Below, piece after piece: positions 34,844 to 42,973 of a stretch of DNA of 64,000 nucleotides. Made by a program: the position numbers and the translations under genes. This stretch comes from a virus. The stretch is taken from IMG/VR virus record IMGVR_UViG_3300028883_000036, positions 43,656 through 107,655 of that record; one strand, given 5' to 3'. The notes below the pieces were generated by a model that was given only the letters and a program-made list of their open reading frames with translations, did no database searches and was not told the origin of the DNA. Position 1 is the first letter of the stretch. Every line of letters begins with the position of its first letter.

Positions 34844-36274
34844 CTAAACTCCTGTTATCTTTTTGATATATTTTTCAATTTCTTCTTTGTCTTCTATATC
34901 ATGGTCCATTATCCATTCTGTAGTTTGAGTTATTATCTTTCCAATTTTAGGTCCAGGTTTTAATCCTGTCCATTTTATTACATCTTTACCATCCACCAAT
35001 TTAATCTGTTTATTGAGTTGTTTAGCACCAAACTTTTCTTTAACCTTAACGGCTTTATCAACAATTTTTTCAAATTCTCCTGCATGACTAAACATATGTC
35101 CTCTTGCATATTCATCAGCTTTTCCAACACTAACCAATACATCCCAATTATTATCAGAAACAAGTTTAGCTATTTTAGAAGGTTTCATATCAAGAATCTT
35201 ATGAAACTTCATATGATTTCCAACTGCAAATATAAGAGCATCTTTTTCTTTATTACTCATTCTTAATCTATCAGCTATAGCATTCACTAAATCAATTGAT
35301 TTCCTAGCATGACCAAGATATTTGGGTAATCCTTTATCATGAGACAAAGTTATACCTTTACCTACATCGTGTAAAAGTATAGCCAAATTTTTAATCGGAT
35401 CAGCAGAATCACTCTTTTTAAGTGCTGCCATGACATGACTATATACTGTACCACCTTGCCCCCTTGTTTCTGGATGATGTTGTAAATTTTCTCTATACCA
35501 TTTCAAATTAACTATTTCAGGTAATATATGTTTAAGAAGTTTTAACTTATCCAACATATCAATATATTTTGCAAATTTATCTCCACTCTGAGAAGCAGAT
35601 TTCATCAATTCATCTTTAATTCTTTCAGGTGCAAGTCCTGTTATATTATGAGCTAATTTTTGTGCTGCTTTACTTGTATTTTTATCAACCTCAAAATCAA
35701 GTTTAGCTGCAAATCTTGCAAGTCTCATCATCCTCAAATAATCCTCACCAAACCGCTTGTAAGGATCACCAACAGTTTTTAAAACTTTATCTTTGATATC
35801 CCTCTTACCATCAAAATAATCTACAATTTCACCCTTAGAATTGATTCCCATTGCATTTATAGTAAAATCTCTCCTTTCAACATCCTCTTTAAACTTTCCT
35901 GTTATTGTAACCGATTCTGGTCTTCTACCATCAAAATAAGTTCCATCATTTCTAAACTGAGCTATTTCAAAATCATATCCACCTTGTTTCACAACTACAA
36001 TTCCAAAACTTTTTGATTTACCTATATCATATGTTTTAAACATAGTAGATAATTCATCCATAGGCATATTAGTTGCTATATCAACATCATGAGGTTTTAA
36101 ATTACCTAATACAATATCTCTTACACTTCCACCTACTATATAAGCCTTATATTTCTTCTTATTTATCTTATTTAGTATATCAACAGCTACTTTTAATTCT
36201 TTATTTCTTCTTATATAAGATTGCCAATCTTGTAATTTTTCTTTTGCTTCATTCAAATATCTTGTTAGTCTCAT
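34844..36274 (-). CDS. Poly(A) polymerase/CCA tRNA nucleotidyltransferase with HD domain and capsid-tag-like N-terminus
   Basis: 476 residues. The class II nucleotidyltransferase head is clear: YIVGGSVRD (45-53), the catalytic pair in HDVDIAT (62-68), FKEDVERRDFTINAMG and the RFGEDYLRMMRLARFAAKL region. An HD phosphohydrolase domain follows (LLHDVGKG near residue 300). This architecture adds CCA or A residues to RNA 3' ends, with phosphatase/phosphodiesterase activity in the HD part. It begins MRLTRYLNEAKEK, matching the tag ending in L-N-E. In the baseplate operon it is out of place for an RNA enzyme; packaging in the head would explain late expression (inference). Confidence 0.88.
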   Translation of the reverse strand: MRLTRYLNEAKEKLQDWQSYIRRNKELKVAVDILNKINKKKYKAYIVGGSVRDIVLGNLKPHDVDIATNMPMDELSTMFKTYDIGKSKSFGIVVVKQGGYDFEIAQFRNDGTYFDGRRPESVTITGKFKEDVERRDFTINAMGINSKGEIVDYFDGKRDIKDKVLKTVGDPYKRFGEDYLRMMRLARFAAKLDFEVDKNTSKAAQKLAHNITGLAPERIKDELMKSASQSGDKFAKYIDMLDKLKLLKHILPEIVNLKWYRENLQHHPETRGQGGTVYSHVMAALKKSDSADPIKNLAILLHDVGKGITLSHDKGLPKYLGHARKSIDLVNAIADRLRMSNKEKDALIFAVGNHMKFHKILDMKPSKIAKLVSDNNWDVLVSVGKADEYARGHMFSHAGEFEKIVDKAVKVKEKFGAKQLNKQIKLVDGKDVIKWTGLKPGPKIGKIITQTTEWIMDHDIEDKEEIEKYIKKITGV

Positions 36275-36693
36275 TATATATACCCATATTTTTTTGCATT
36301 TTTTATTGATTTATTAGACATAGCAACAGGAATTTTTTTCATACCTAAATCTCTTAATACAGCATATCTATGTCTTCCATTTCCAAAAGATATTCTACCA
36401 ATATCATCAATATCAACAGAAGAAACTATAATATTTCCTTCAGGAGATTCACCTAACCATCTTTTTCTTTCATCTTCTGGTTTTTCTATAATTTCTTTAA
36501 ACATTTTATATCTACCACCAATAGCATTCCCACTTCCACCTTTACCAATATAAAAATTTTTATCCCTTGACCATTCTTTATCAAATTTATTAACAATTAC
36601 TTTTACAATTTTTCTATCAGTTTCAAATTTAGCCTTTTCAAATTTTAAAGACTTCAAATCAATTCCTTCATTCAAATATCTTTTAAATTTCAT
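36274..36693 (-). CDS. ParB/Srx-like domain protein with capsid-tag-like N-terminus
   Basis: 139 residues. VDIDDIGRISFGNGRHRYAVLRDLG contains the G-x-H-R motif of ParB/sulfiredoxin-fold domains, which bind CTP or cleave nucleotides and DNA. It starts MKFKRYLNEG, the same tag as the polymerase gene next to it, with cleavage expected after Glu9. It overlaps that gene by one base. Activity (NTPase, nuclease or ADP-ribosyl-like) cannot be inferred. Confidence 0.75.
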   Translation of the reverse strand: MKFKRYLNEGIDLKSLKFEKAKFETDRKIVKVIVNKFDKEWSRDKNFYIGKGGSGNAIGGRYKMFKEIIEKPEDERKRWLGESPEGNIIVSSVDIDDIGRISFGNGRHRYAVLRDLGMKKIPVAMSNKSIKNAKKYGYI

Positions 36694-37406
36694 TAAAAAT
36701 ACCTCTTTGGATTTTTAGTAGAACTACCTGTAGCAGCATTAATAGTTTCATTTATTTCTTTCTGAACTATTTCTGATTTAGCTTTAAAAGATTTTATATT
36801 ATCTTTTAATGCAGTATCAAATCCTGTCATTAATATATCTTCATCAAAACTTCCATCTTCCGCAAGATATAAATCATCTGTAACTGTAGTAACTCTATCT
36901 TGTAATAATTGTATTTGATCTGCATATTCTGATGCCTGTTGTGATAAAGAAACACATTGTAATTTTTTATTTATTGCAGCAATTAAATCACTAATTTCAC
37001 TAGTAAGCCCCCAAATTTTTTGTAAAGCTTTCATCAAATCACTTTCAGGTAATGCCAATATTTCACTAATAGCATCTAATCCATCTTCAATATTATTCAA
37101 TACATTATTCGCATATTTTTTTATATTAGCCAAAGCAATACTTAAACAATCTCCTACAAGATCATTTATAGGTTCAATATCTGATACTGATGCACATAAA
37201 ACTTCAGAAGTCAAAGCATTTAAAGCAGTATTAATAGTACTAGATGGAGATATGCTATTAGGATCAAAACCTGTTCCTTGAGATCTAAAATCATCTACAT
37301 ATGGAGTTATCCCTCTTGCTTGTGCTTCAAGTGTATCTATCTCCCCTGTACTTGTATCTATAATATTTTGTAAAGGATCTATACTATTATTTTGATTACA
37401 AGTCAT
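36693..37406 (-). CDS. Structural protein in the baseplate hub cluster, unknown
   Basis: 237 residues, helical, Ile/Leu/Asp/Ser-rich with 5 Cys. No motif is recognised. It sits between the spike gene (gp5-like) and the tagged cargo genes, so it could be a hub or tail component. The ATG is 9 bases from the gp5-like stop. Confidence 0.55.
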   Translation of the reverse strand: MTCNQNNSIDPLQNIIDTSTGEIDTLEAQARGITPYVDDFRSQGTGFDPNSISPSSTINTALNALTSEVLCASVSDIEPINDLVGDCLSIALANIKKYANNVLNNIEDGLDAISEILALPESDLMKALQKIWGLTSEISDLIAAINKKLQCVSLSQQASEYADQIQLLQDRVTTVTDDLYLAEDGSFDEDILMTGFDTALKDNIKSFKAKSEIVQKEINETINAATGSSTKNPKRYF

Positions 37407-37414
37407 ATCTTCTC

Positions 37415-38683
37415 CTAGCTTGCTTGAGTATTTGTTGTTAATTCACTAGAACTCATTTGTTGATTAGGTGGATCAGTAGTTCCCCCACCATCACCATTTT
37501 CTTTATGAGTATGAGAATTATACACTGAAGCAGCAGTAGCATTCATTATTTTCTTTAATGATCCTTGATTAGCAAGATTTACTGTTCCTGTTAAATTTAT
37601 TGTAGGAGCAGTAACAGTAGTAGTACCATCTGATGTAATATTAGCTGCTCCTGTTACAGTAATATTTAATGCACCACCAATATCTTCTGTTTTATTACCA
37701 CCAATATCTTCTGTTTTATTACCATCAATATCTTCTGTTTTATTACCATCAATATCTTCTGTTTTATTACCACCAATATCTTCTGTTTTATTACCACCAA
37801 TAGTTTGACTCATGTTATTTGTAATTTGTTCTTCTTTGCTACCATTTATTTCTATAGTTTCATCTTCAGCTATTCTCTTTTTTGATCCTGCATCTATAGT
37901 AAGATTTCTTTGTTGTTTAATATGAATGTTTTTACCTTCAGCAATTATTTCATATTTTTCTCCATCATTTTTAACAACCATATTTCCATTATTATCAATT
38001 TCAATAAAACTATTAGATGGATGATAAAGATGTAATCTAGTAGAACCAGGAGTTGAATCTAATTCAATTGTTATTCCACCATGAGTAGCAATAACATGAT
38101 TATGAGGATATTGTGAATTATAAGGTGAAATGGGTTCCGACCAACTACCACCCAAAGCTGTTGGAACACCTAAATCTCTTTCATTATTTTTTGTTGTTAC
38201 TAAAGTTTCTTTTGATATTCCTCTTGATAATCTATGAAAATCAGGTTCACCTAATCTACCATTAACAGGATATTGCCCATCAGGATCTTTAAAGCCATCA
38301 CTTTTATTTGTTTCTCTATTATTATTTGAATATTGTTCCTTTGATTCAGGTATTCCTGGCAAAGAAGCAAAATATCTTGGTTCAGAAGGATTAGAATTTT
38401 CAAAAAATACCATTACTTGTGACCCTTGTAATGGAACAGCCCATGAACCAAATCCACTTATAGATCCTTCATGAATAGGCATACAAGGTTCAGCCCAAGG
38501 TAATTCATCTGTTGGTATACCTTCTATATCATTCTTTGTAATCTTTGGTGTATGTAATCCATGTATTCTTATTCTAACTCTACCTGCTTTTAATGGATCT
38601 TTATTATCTTCAACAACACCACGATAAAAACCAGTTAAATTTTCAATATTAATTCTTAAATCTTTTGGTGGATTTTTAAGCAT
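37415..38683 (-). CDS. Baseplate spike protein, gp5/VgrG-like without lysozyme domain
   Basis: 422 residues. An N-terminal OB domain (GFYRGVVEDNKDPLKAGRVRIRIHGLH; GSQVMVFFENSNPSEPRYFAS) is followed by the VgrG/gp5 C-terminal region (THGGITIELDSTPGSTRLHLYHPSNSFIEIDNNGNMVVKN) and a beta-helix of octapeptide repeats (GGNKTEDI ...). The T4 gp5 lysozyme domain between OB and beta-helix is absent. It forms the trimeric needle at the tail tip that pierces the outer membrane. Confidence 0.88.
   Translation of the reverse strand: MLKNPPKDLRINIENLTGFYRGVVEDNKDPLKAGRVRIRIHGLHTPKITKNDIEGIPTDELPWAEPCMPIHEGSISGFGSWAVPLQGSQVMVFFENSNPSEPRYFASLPGIPESKEQYSNNNRETNKSDGFKDPDGQYPVNGRLGEPDFHRLSRGISKETLVTTKNNERDLGVPTALGGSWSEPISPYNSQYPHNHVIATHGGITIELDSTPGSTRLHLYHPSNSFIEIDNNGNMVVKNDGEKYEIIAEGKNIHIKQQRNLTIDAGSKKRIAEDETIEINGSKEEQITNNMSQTIGGNKTEDIGGNKTEDIDGNKTEDIDGNKTEDIGGNKTEDIGGALNITVTGAANITSDGTTTVTAPTINLTGTVNLANQGSLKKIMNATAASVYNSHTHKENGDGGGTTDPPNQQMSSSELTTNTQAS
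37673..37792 (-). repeat. 24-bp tandem repeats in the spike gene
   Basis: Five near-perfect copies of a 24-base unit (plus strand accaccaatatcttctg... with accatca in two of them), each coding one octapeptide NKTED-I-G/D-G of the spike beta-helix, plus a partial copy. In-frame gain or loss would lengthen or shorten the needle. Confidence 0.92.
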
Positions 38684-38691
38684 TATTACTC

Positions 38692-40011
38692 CTATTTACT
38701 TAATATTCTTATTTGTTGAATATCTCCTTCTTGACGTATATTTGTTATTTTTGATTTATATAAAATTTTACTATCAATATTTGTATATGCATTTTTAATT
38801 AAAACTAATCTTTGCCTATATGGATATGTACTACCTGGATCAAATGAATGAGTGACACTTTTTATTAAATATTTACCTTCAAGCAAATCGTTATAAGCTA
38901 CATAATCTCCTTTATTTCTAAATGCACTAGGCCAAGCTATCTGTATTTGCTGTCCTGCAAATCTTTTTTCATGTCCTTCAACAATTAAATTTACAATAAA
39001 TTGCATATTATATCTTTTTGACCAATCATTATAAGCTATATTATCAAGAAGAAAATCATCATTCCCACCAACAATAACATTTGATGATAAAACATCATCC
39101 ATTTGATTATATAAAGTTTTACTGCCTAGCATAACAGTATTATCAGCCCCATCTGAATATACATATTCATGATTTAATAATTTCTTTGTATTAAAATCAT
39201 ATCCTTTCCATACTCCACCTCTTAAAACTGAATTTGAATTTCTATCAAGCCCACTCATCCACCATTCAAGGATCTTATTTTCAGCAGATACTTCTGCTTT
39301 ATCAAATGAATATTTTATAGGATCATATGTTTTTCCTAAATCATATAACAAGTAATTCATTGTAACAAGATTATGACTAATTCCTTTATCTGTATTATTA
39401 AAACATAAATACCCACTTGTTCCTGAATCTTTCCCCTTTGCCCTTCTCATTAACCATCTCATAGCTGTTTGAGGATTCCAATAGGGAATAATAAAATCTG
39501 TTTTATTACTACTTTCTTCTACATTAAAAACTCTACCAGCTTGTTTAAAAAATACCATATTATTCAATATATCTTTCATTATATCAGAATAATATTTATC
39601 ACTCCAACTTCTACTATATTTTCTTAAAGAAAAACCAGTATAAAATGGATCAACAAAATTCATAGTAATAAGATTATCACTTTCTTCTCTCATACCTGAA
39701 CCTGTTTGTTGAATCTTACCAACTTTCCATATGTCAAAAATTAATTCTCTATTCTTTTGTTTTCCATCTTTCCCAACAGAATATATAATAGCTAACTTTT
39801 CATTTCCTGTAAATGGGCCATATTGCATTATATTATATCTATCATTTATAGTAATAGTTCCAGTAAGACAGAACTTAAATATATCTTCTATAAAATATAA
39901 TTTATTAATATCTGCATTGTTTAAAACAATAGGTTGTTTTTCTGTAATTAACAATACACTAAAAATATTTTTTTTAAGTTCTACCTTTCCTTTATCATAA
40001 TCTGTTTGCAT
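38692..40011 (-). CDS. Baseplate hub protein, gp27-like
   Basis: 439 residues. An N-terminal beta-rich hub domain (FKFCLTGTITINDRYNIMQYGPFTGNEKLAI), a central helical domain and a C-terminal DLLEGKYLIKSVTHSFDPGSTYPYRQRLVLIKNAY strand region are typical of gp27/gpD-like hub proteins that cap the tail tube and hold the spike encoded just downstream. Assignment rests on layout and position rather than a short diagnostic motif. Confidence 0.75.
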   Translation of the reverse strand: MQTDYDKGKVELKKNIFSVLLITEKQPIVLNNADINKLYFIEDIFKFCLTGTITINDRYNIMQYGPFTGNEKLAIIYSVGKDGKQKNRELIFDIWKVGKIQQTGSGMREESDNLITMNFVDPFYTGFSLRKYSRSWSDKYYSDIMKDILNNMVFFKQAGRVFNVEESSNKTDFIIPYWNPQTAMRWLMRRAKGKDSGTSGYLCFNNTDKGISHNLVTMNYLLYDLGKTYDPIKYSFDKAEVSAENKILEWWMSGLDRNSNSVLRGGVWKGYDFNTKKLLNHEYVYSDGADNTVMLGSKTLYNQMDDVLSSNVIVGGNDDFLLDNIAYNDWSKRYNMQFIVNLIVEGHEKRFAGQQIQIAWPSAFRNKGDYVAYNDLLEGKYLIKSVTHSFDPGSTYPYRQRLVLIKNAYTNIDSKILYKSKITNIRQEGDIQQIRILSK

Positions 40012-40012
40012 A

Positions 40013-40399
40013 TTATTCTTCCGCTATTTTTTCAAGATCTGTTATTAATTGATATACATAATCATCTCTCAAAACATTTAATAAATCACCATCTTCAAGT
40101 TCTTCAAATGGATTTGAAATATTATTTAATAGTGCTATAACCCACCATAAATAAGGAGTATTATAAAGATTATAAGAAACATTATCCCAATATTCACCAT
40201 TTGATACTTCATATGTTTCAAAAAATGAAATATCACTAAGAATATCTTCATTAACTATATAACTTCTAAAAATATTCATAAATTTAGTTTCTCTATCTTC
40301 ATCTAATAAAATATTAAATAATCTTAAAAAACTAAATGAATTTCTTTCAACACCCGTTAATTCAAAAAAACTTTTAGTAGTGTATTCAGTTACAGACAT
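40013..40399 (-). CDS. Baseplate wedge protein, gp53-like
   Basis: 128 residues. GEYWDNVSYNLYNTPYLWWVIALLNNISNPFEEL is the LysM-like signature of T4 gp53 (Y-W-D-x-x-S-x-x-x-Y-x-x-x-x-x-W-W-x-I-x-x-x-N-x-x-x-N-P-F). gp53 binds gp6/gp25 in the wedge. It is much shorter than T4 gp53 (196), as is common in distant relatives. Confidence 0.85.
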   Translation of the reverse strand: MSVTEYTTKSFFELTGVERNSFSFLRLFNILLDEDRETKFMNIFRSYIVNEDILSDISFFETYEVSNGEYWDNVSYNLYNTPYLWWVIALLNNISNPFEELEDGDLLNVLRDDYVYQLITDLEKIAEE

Positions 40400-40408
40400 A
40401 TTATCTCC

Positions 40409-40726
40409 TTACCTTAAATCTATAGTTTTACCACAATGAGGACAAACAATTCCTTTATTATGCCCTTGTCTTCCTCTACCACCATGAGGATGAGCAGTAG
40501 TATAAGCCATCACACCATCTTCAGATTCCATGATACCTTCATCAAATTCAAATATAATATTACCTTCAGAATCTCTTATAAGCATCTTATCCATTTTCTT
40601 CTTATATATTACTTGATTTTTTTTAGCTGTATCAATTGATTTAAAAAATACATTATCAATAGTATCTACAGGTTTATAAGTAGCTTTCCTATTTAAATAT
40701 TTTTCCATTTTTTCTTGTGTATTCAT
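40409..40726 (-). CDS. Small zinc-binding protein at the head of the baseplate operon
   Basis: 105 residues. A C-terminal CPHCGK knuckle and a His/Gly-rich HPHGGRGRQGHNKG segment suggest metal binding. The N-terminus MNTQEKMEKYLNRK resembles the capsid tag but lacks the final Glu, so I do not count it. GGGGGG precedes the ATG, and a TATAAATA element lies 50 bases upstream; it is the first gene of the leftward baseplate run. Confidence 0.6.
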   Translation of the reverse strand: MNTQEKMEKYLNRKATYKPVDTIDNVFFKSIDTAKKNQVIYKKKMDKMLIRDSEGNIIFEFDEGIMESEDGVMAYTTAHPHGGRGRQGHNKGIVCPHCGKTIDLR

Positions 40727-40775
40727 AATACCCCCCTTTGAACATAGATATCCTACATTAATTATATCTAATTAT

Positions 40776-40783
40776 TATTTATA
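40776..40783 (-). promoter_or_regulatory. Candidate T4-type late promoter for the baseplate operon
   Basis: TATAAATA on the minus strand, identical to the T4 late -10 element read by gp55, placed ~50 bases before the first baseplate gene and just after a terminator. The element alone is common by chance in this A+T-rich DNA, but its position and the presence of a gp55-like gene support it. Confidence 0.45.
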
Positions 40784-40829
40784 TATTTTAGGGAGATTTT
40801 AAAAGAAAAAGAAAAAGAAAAAGAAAAAA

Positions 40830-40852
40830 GGGGAGATGCTTGGCATCCCCCC
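40830..40852 (-). terminator. Rho-independent terminator
   Basis: On the minus strand: a 10-bp stem (GGGGGGATGC / GCATCTCCCC, one G-T pair) with a 3-base loop CAA, followed by TTTTTTCTTTTTC. It is the strongest terminator in the window. It lies after the acidic 51-residue gene and before the baseplate operon, separating the two units. Confidence 0.92.
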
Positions 40853-40920
40853 CTTAACTAAAAGGAGTCAAAATAAAACTATAATTATAATCTTATCTTA
40901 ACAAAGGAAAACATAAAAAA

Positions 40921-41076
40921 TTAATTACATTTTGTAGAAAAAATATCTTGATTTTCACCTGAAGCAAAAATATCAGATTGACTACCTGTATTCCAAGCTT
41001 CTTCTGAAGATTGTTCTATATCTTCAGGATCAATCAAAAAATCATCATCTCCAAAAAAATCGTCAAATGGCATCAT
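40921..41076 (-). CDS. Very acidic 51-residue protein
   Basis: A 51-residue gene found by hand: MMPFDDFFGDDDFLIDPED at the start, ending DIFSTKCN. It has fourteen Asp/Glu and one Lys. AAGGAG is 4 bases before the first ATG (7 before the second). A near-consensus sigma70 promoter is directly upstream and a strong terminator directly downstream, so it is its own transcription unit. Small acidic phage proteins of this sort can mimic DNA or bind RNA polymerase or histone-like proteins; no family is recognised here. Confidence 0.75.
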   Translation of the reverse strand: MMPFDDFFGDDDFLIDPEDIEQSSEEAWNTGSQSDIFASGENQDIFSTKCN

Positions 41077-41136
41077 TTTCTCCTTTTTGTTATAGATTAT
41101 TAATCCAATATAAATAAACCATTAACTTATATTCAA

Positions 41137-41165
41137 ATCATATATCATAAAAACGCTAATGTCAA
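41137..41165 (-). promoter_or_regulatory. Strong sigma70-type promoter for the acidic gene
   Basis: On the minus strand: consensus TTGACA (41165-41160), 17-base spacer, TATGAT (41142-41137). The -35 box overlaps the last codons of the upstream glycosyltransferase gene. It is the best -35 in the window and predicts strong, early transcription by host polymerase. Confidence 0.8.
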
Positions 41166-41821
41166 GTATTTTTTATCAATGGTTTAATAAAATCTTTAAA
41201 AACTCTCATATATTTTAAATGATAATCATCATTTGATCCTGCCGATATATCATTTTTTGTACTATGAGCTATAAAATATGCATTTGGTTCAGGAACACCA
41301 ATATAACCATTCGCAAAACATTTCAATAAAAATGCATAATCTAATAATCTCTTATATTTATTATCAGTTACAAGCTTAACTTTTTCAATCACAGTCGATC
41401 TAAATAACGAATTCGAACTTATATAATTACCTTGAATTAACCTATTAATATCATAAGGCATTGCTGGAAAACTAGCATTTATATGCCCCTTAAACTGAAA
41501 TGATGCATAACAATACCCAATATTTGAATTCATATTATTCAATTTATCATATAATTTGTCAAGTAAATTCCTACCAGCTTCAATATCACGATCAATCATC
41601 ATATAGTAAGGTGGTAGCTTACCAAACTTATTTTTAAACCATTTAATGCCCTCTATGGCATTTGTGGGTATGTTTTTATTACCTGCACTTGATATCCAAT
41701 AAAAAGGAGTTTTATTCCTTTTTAATGTTTTTTTGGTATGCTTGCTTATATTATGATCTGGTAATAATGGAGTAACAACCAAAATTTGAGGATTTTTACA
41801 TTCTTTAATAATATTAATCAT
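41162..41821 (-). CDS. Glycosyltransferase, GT-A/GT2-like
   Basis: 219 residues. YYMMIDRDIEAGRNLLDKLY contains a D-x-D site at the expected place, followed by an acceptor-side segment NYISSNSLFRSTVIEKV and a C-terminal His (AHSTKND). It is encoded directly downstream of a poly-Ser LamG fibre gene, so that fibre is a possible acceptor (inference). A TATAAATA lies ~20 bases upstream. The N-terminus (ILVVTPLLPDHN) is the first beta strand. Confidence 0.75.
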   Translation of the reverse strand: MINIIKECKNPQILVVTPLLPDHNISKHTKKTLKRNKTPFYWISSAGNKNIPTNAIEGIKWFKNKFGKLPPYYMMIDRDIEAGRNLLDKLYDKLNNMNSNIGYCYASFQFKGHINASFPAMPYDINRLIQGNYISSNSLFRSTVIEKVKLVTDNKYKRLLDYAFLLKCFANGYIGVPEPNAYFIAHSTKNDISAGSNDDYHLKYMRVFKDFIKPLIKNT

Positions 41822-41839
41822 AAAAGTACCATATCATAT

Positions 41840-41847
41840 TATTTATA
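41840..41847 (-). promoter_or_regulatory. Candidate late promoter element before the GT gene
   Basis: TATAAATA on the minus strand in the 42-base gap after the LamG fibre gene; the predicted start point falls about 13 bases before the ATG. Chance occurrence is possible in DNA this rich in A+T. Confidence 0.35.
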
Positions 41848-41863
41848 AATTGTAAAGATTTTT

Positions 41864-42844
41864 TTATGGATTAGCATATGGAGAAGATGGTGGTGTAAAA
41901 TCTACTCCTTGATATGCTGCATAATTTAATATTCTAAGTTCATCAATATACATATCTATATTATTACTTCCATCACCATCAAATCCAATTCTTAATGGAT
42001 CTCCATTATCATATATCGTTCCAGAAAATGCTACAGGTGAATTATCTTTTGTTCCATTCCAATAGAAATATAAATTATTTCCATATCTCTCAAAAGCAAA
42101 ATGTCTCCATGATGCTGCTCCAATATAATATGAACCACCAACATGAGTCCATGCACCAGCACCAGCAGTAGCTACAGCAAATGTTGGTCTTCCTGCTCCT
42201 TGTGTTTGAAGTTTTCCCCAACGATAAGAATTAGCAGTAATACTTTTACTTATAAAATGAGAATCACCAGGATAATCTACAAGACGCATCCAGCAATCAA
42301 TAGTAAAATCTTTATCACCAAAAGCAAGTACTGAATGATGAGCAACATCAAGCCAAGTATTTGCTGCTACATGACATGAATAACTTCCAAATTTAGACGT
42401 TCCAGACCTTACAGCACCATTTAAAGTTACACTATGACTATAATTTGATGAATCAGTCAATCCTACATCATCCATATGCATTAAAAGAATTATTTGTTCT
42501 GTTGCACTCTCACTACTTGAAGAACTTTTACTACTTGAGCTTGAAGATTCAGAGCTTGAACTTATAGAACTGCTACTTTCAGAGCTTGAACTTATAGAAC
42601 TGCTACTTTCAGAGCTTGAACTTGAAGATTCAGAGCTTGAACTTATAGAACTGCTACTTTCAGAGCTTGAACTTATAGAACTGCTACTTTCAGAGCTTGA
42701 ACTTATAGAACTACTACTTTCAGAGCTTGAACTTATAGAACTGCTACTTTCAGAGCTTGAACTTATAGAACTACTACTTGAACTACTTGAAGATGATCTT
42801 ATAGTAATATAAAAAGCTAAATTTTGTTGTGATTTAAAACTCAT
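41864..42844 (-). CDS. Serine-rich fibre with C-terminal LamG/concanavalin domain
   Basis: 326 residues. A 16-residue N-terminal strand (SFKSQQNLAFYITIR) leads to ~100 residues of SSSSSES/SSSSSIS repeats, then a LamG-like jellyroll (DKDFTIDCWMRL; GDSHFISKS; YIDELRILNYAAY). LamG domains bind carbohydrates or proteins. The DNA of the linker is a tandem array of 30-base units. Confidence 0.85.
   Translation of the reverse strand: MSFKSQQNLAFYITIRSSSSSSSSSSISSSSESSSSISSSSESSSSISSSSESSSSISSSSESSSSISSSSESSSSSSESSSSISSSSESSSSISSSSESSSSSSKSSSSSESATEQIILLMHMDDVGLTDSSNYSHSVTLNGAVRSGTSKFGSYSCHVAANTWLDVAHHSVLAFGDKDFTIDCWMRLVDYPGDSHFISKSITANSYRWGKLQTQGAGRPTFAVATAGAGAWTHVGGSYYIGAASWRHFAFERYGNNLYFYWNGTKDNSPVAFSGTIYDNGDPLRIGFDGDGSNNIDMYIDELRILNYAAYQGVDFTPPSSPYANP
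42551..42781 (-). repeat. 30-bp tandem repeat array coding the Ser linker of the LamG fibre
   Basis: About eight copies of a 30-base unit (plus strand begins agagcttgaacttatag), with one shortened unit around 42611-42631. Each codes ten residues of Ser with one Ile and one Glu. Copy-to-copy identity is high, suggesting recent expansion. Confidence 0.9.
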
Positions 42845-42846
42845 AT

Positions 42847-42966
42847 TTATCCTGTACTTGTAGAAGAACTAGAAACAGAACTAGAACTAGAACTTAAAGA
42901 ACTTGAACTGCTTGAGCTACTTGAACTTGATGATCTAAATACTATTTCATAATATAAATCTGCCAT
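42847..42966 (-). CDS. 39-residue Ser-rich mini-fibre
   Basis: Found by hand: MADLYYEIVFR followed by ~25 Ser and a TSTG end. The start resembles that of the adjacent LamG fibre (x-x-F-x-I-x-x-R-S-S-S), so it looks like a fibre gene that lost its distal domain, or a linker-only peptide. AGAGGA precedes the ATG and TAA is 2 bases before the next start. It may be non-functional. Confidence 0.55.
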   Translation of the reverse strand: MADLYYEIVFRSSSSSSSSSSSSLSSSSSSVSSSSTSTG

Positions 42967-42973
42967 ATATCCT

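Noticed and set aside
37673-37792. Regularly spaced 24-bp repeats resembling a CRISPR array
   Set aside because: There are no spacers; units are contiguous and in frame with an octapeptide repeat of the spike beta-helix.
40409-40726. Another member of the tagged protein set (MNTQEKMEKYLNRK)
   Set aside because: The start is similar but the critical Glu is replaced by Arg, so no [L/I]-x-E site exists.
41109-41116. TATAAATA on the plus strand upstream of the acidic gene region
   Set aside because: No plus-strand gene follows it; such 8-mers are expected many times by chance in DNA this rich in A+T.
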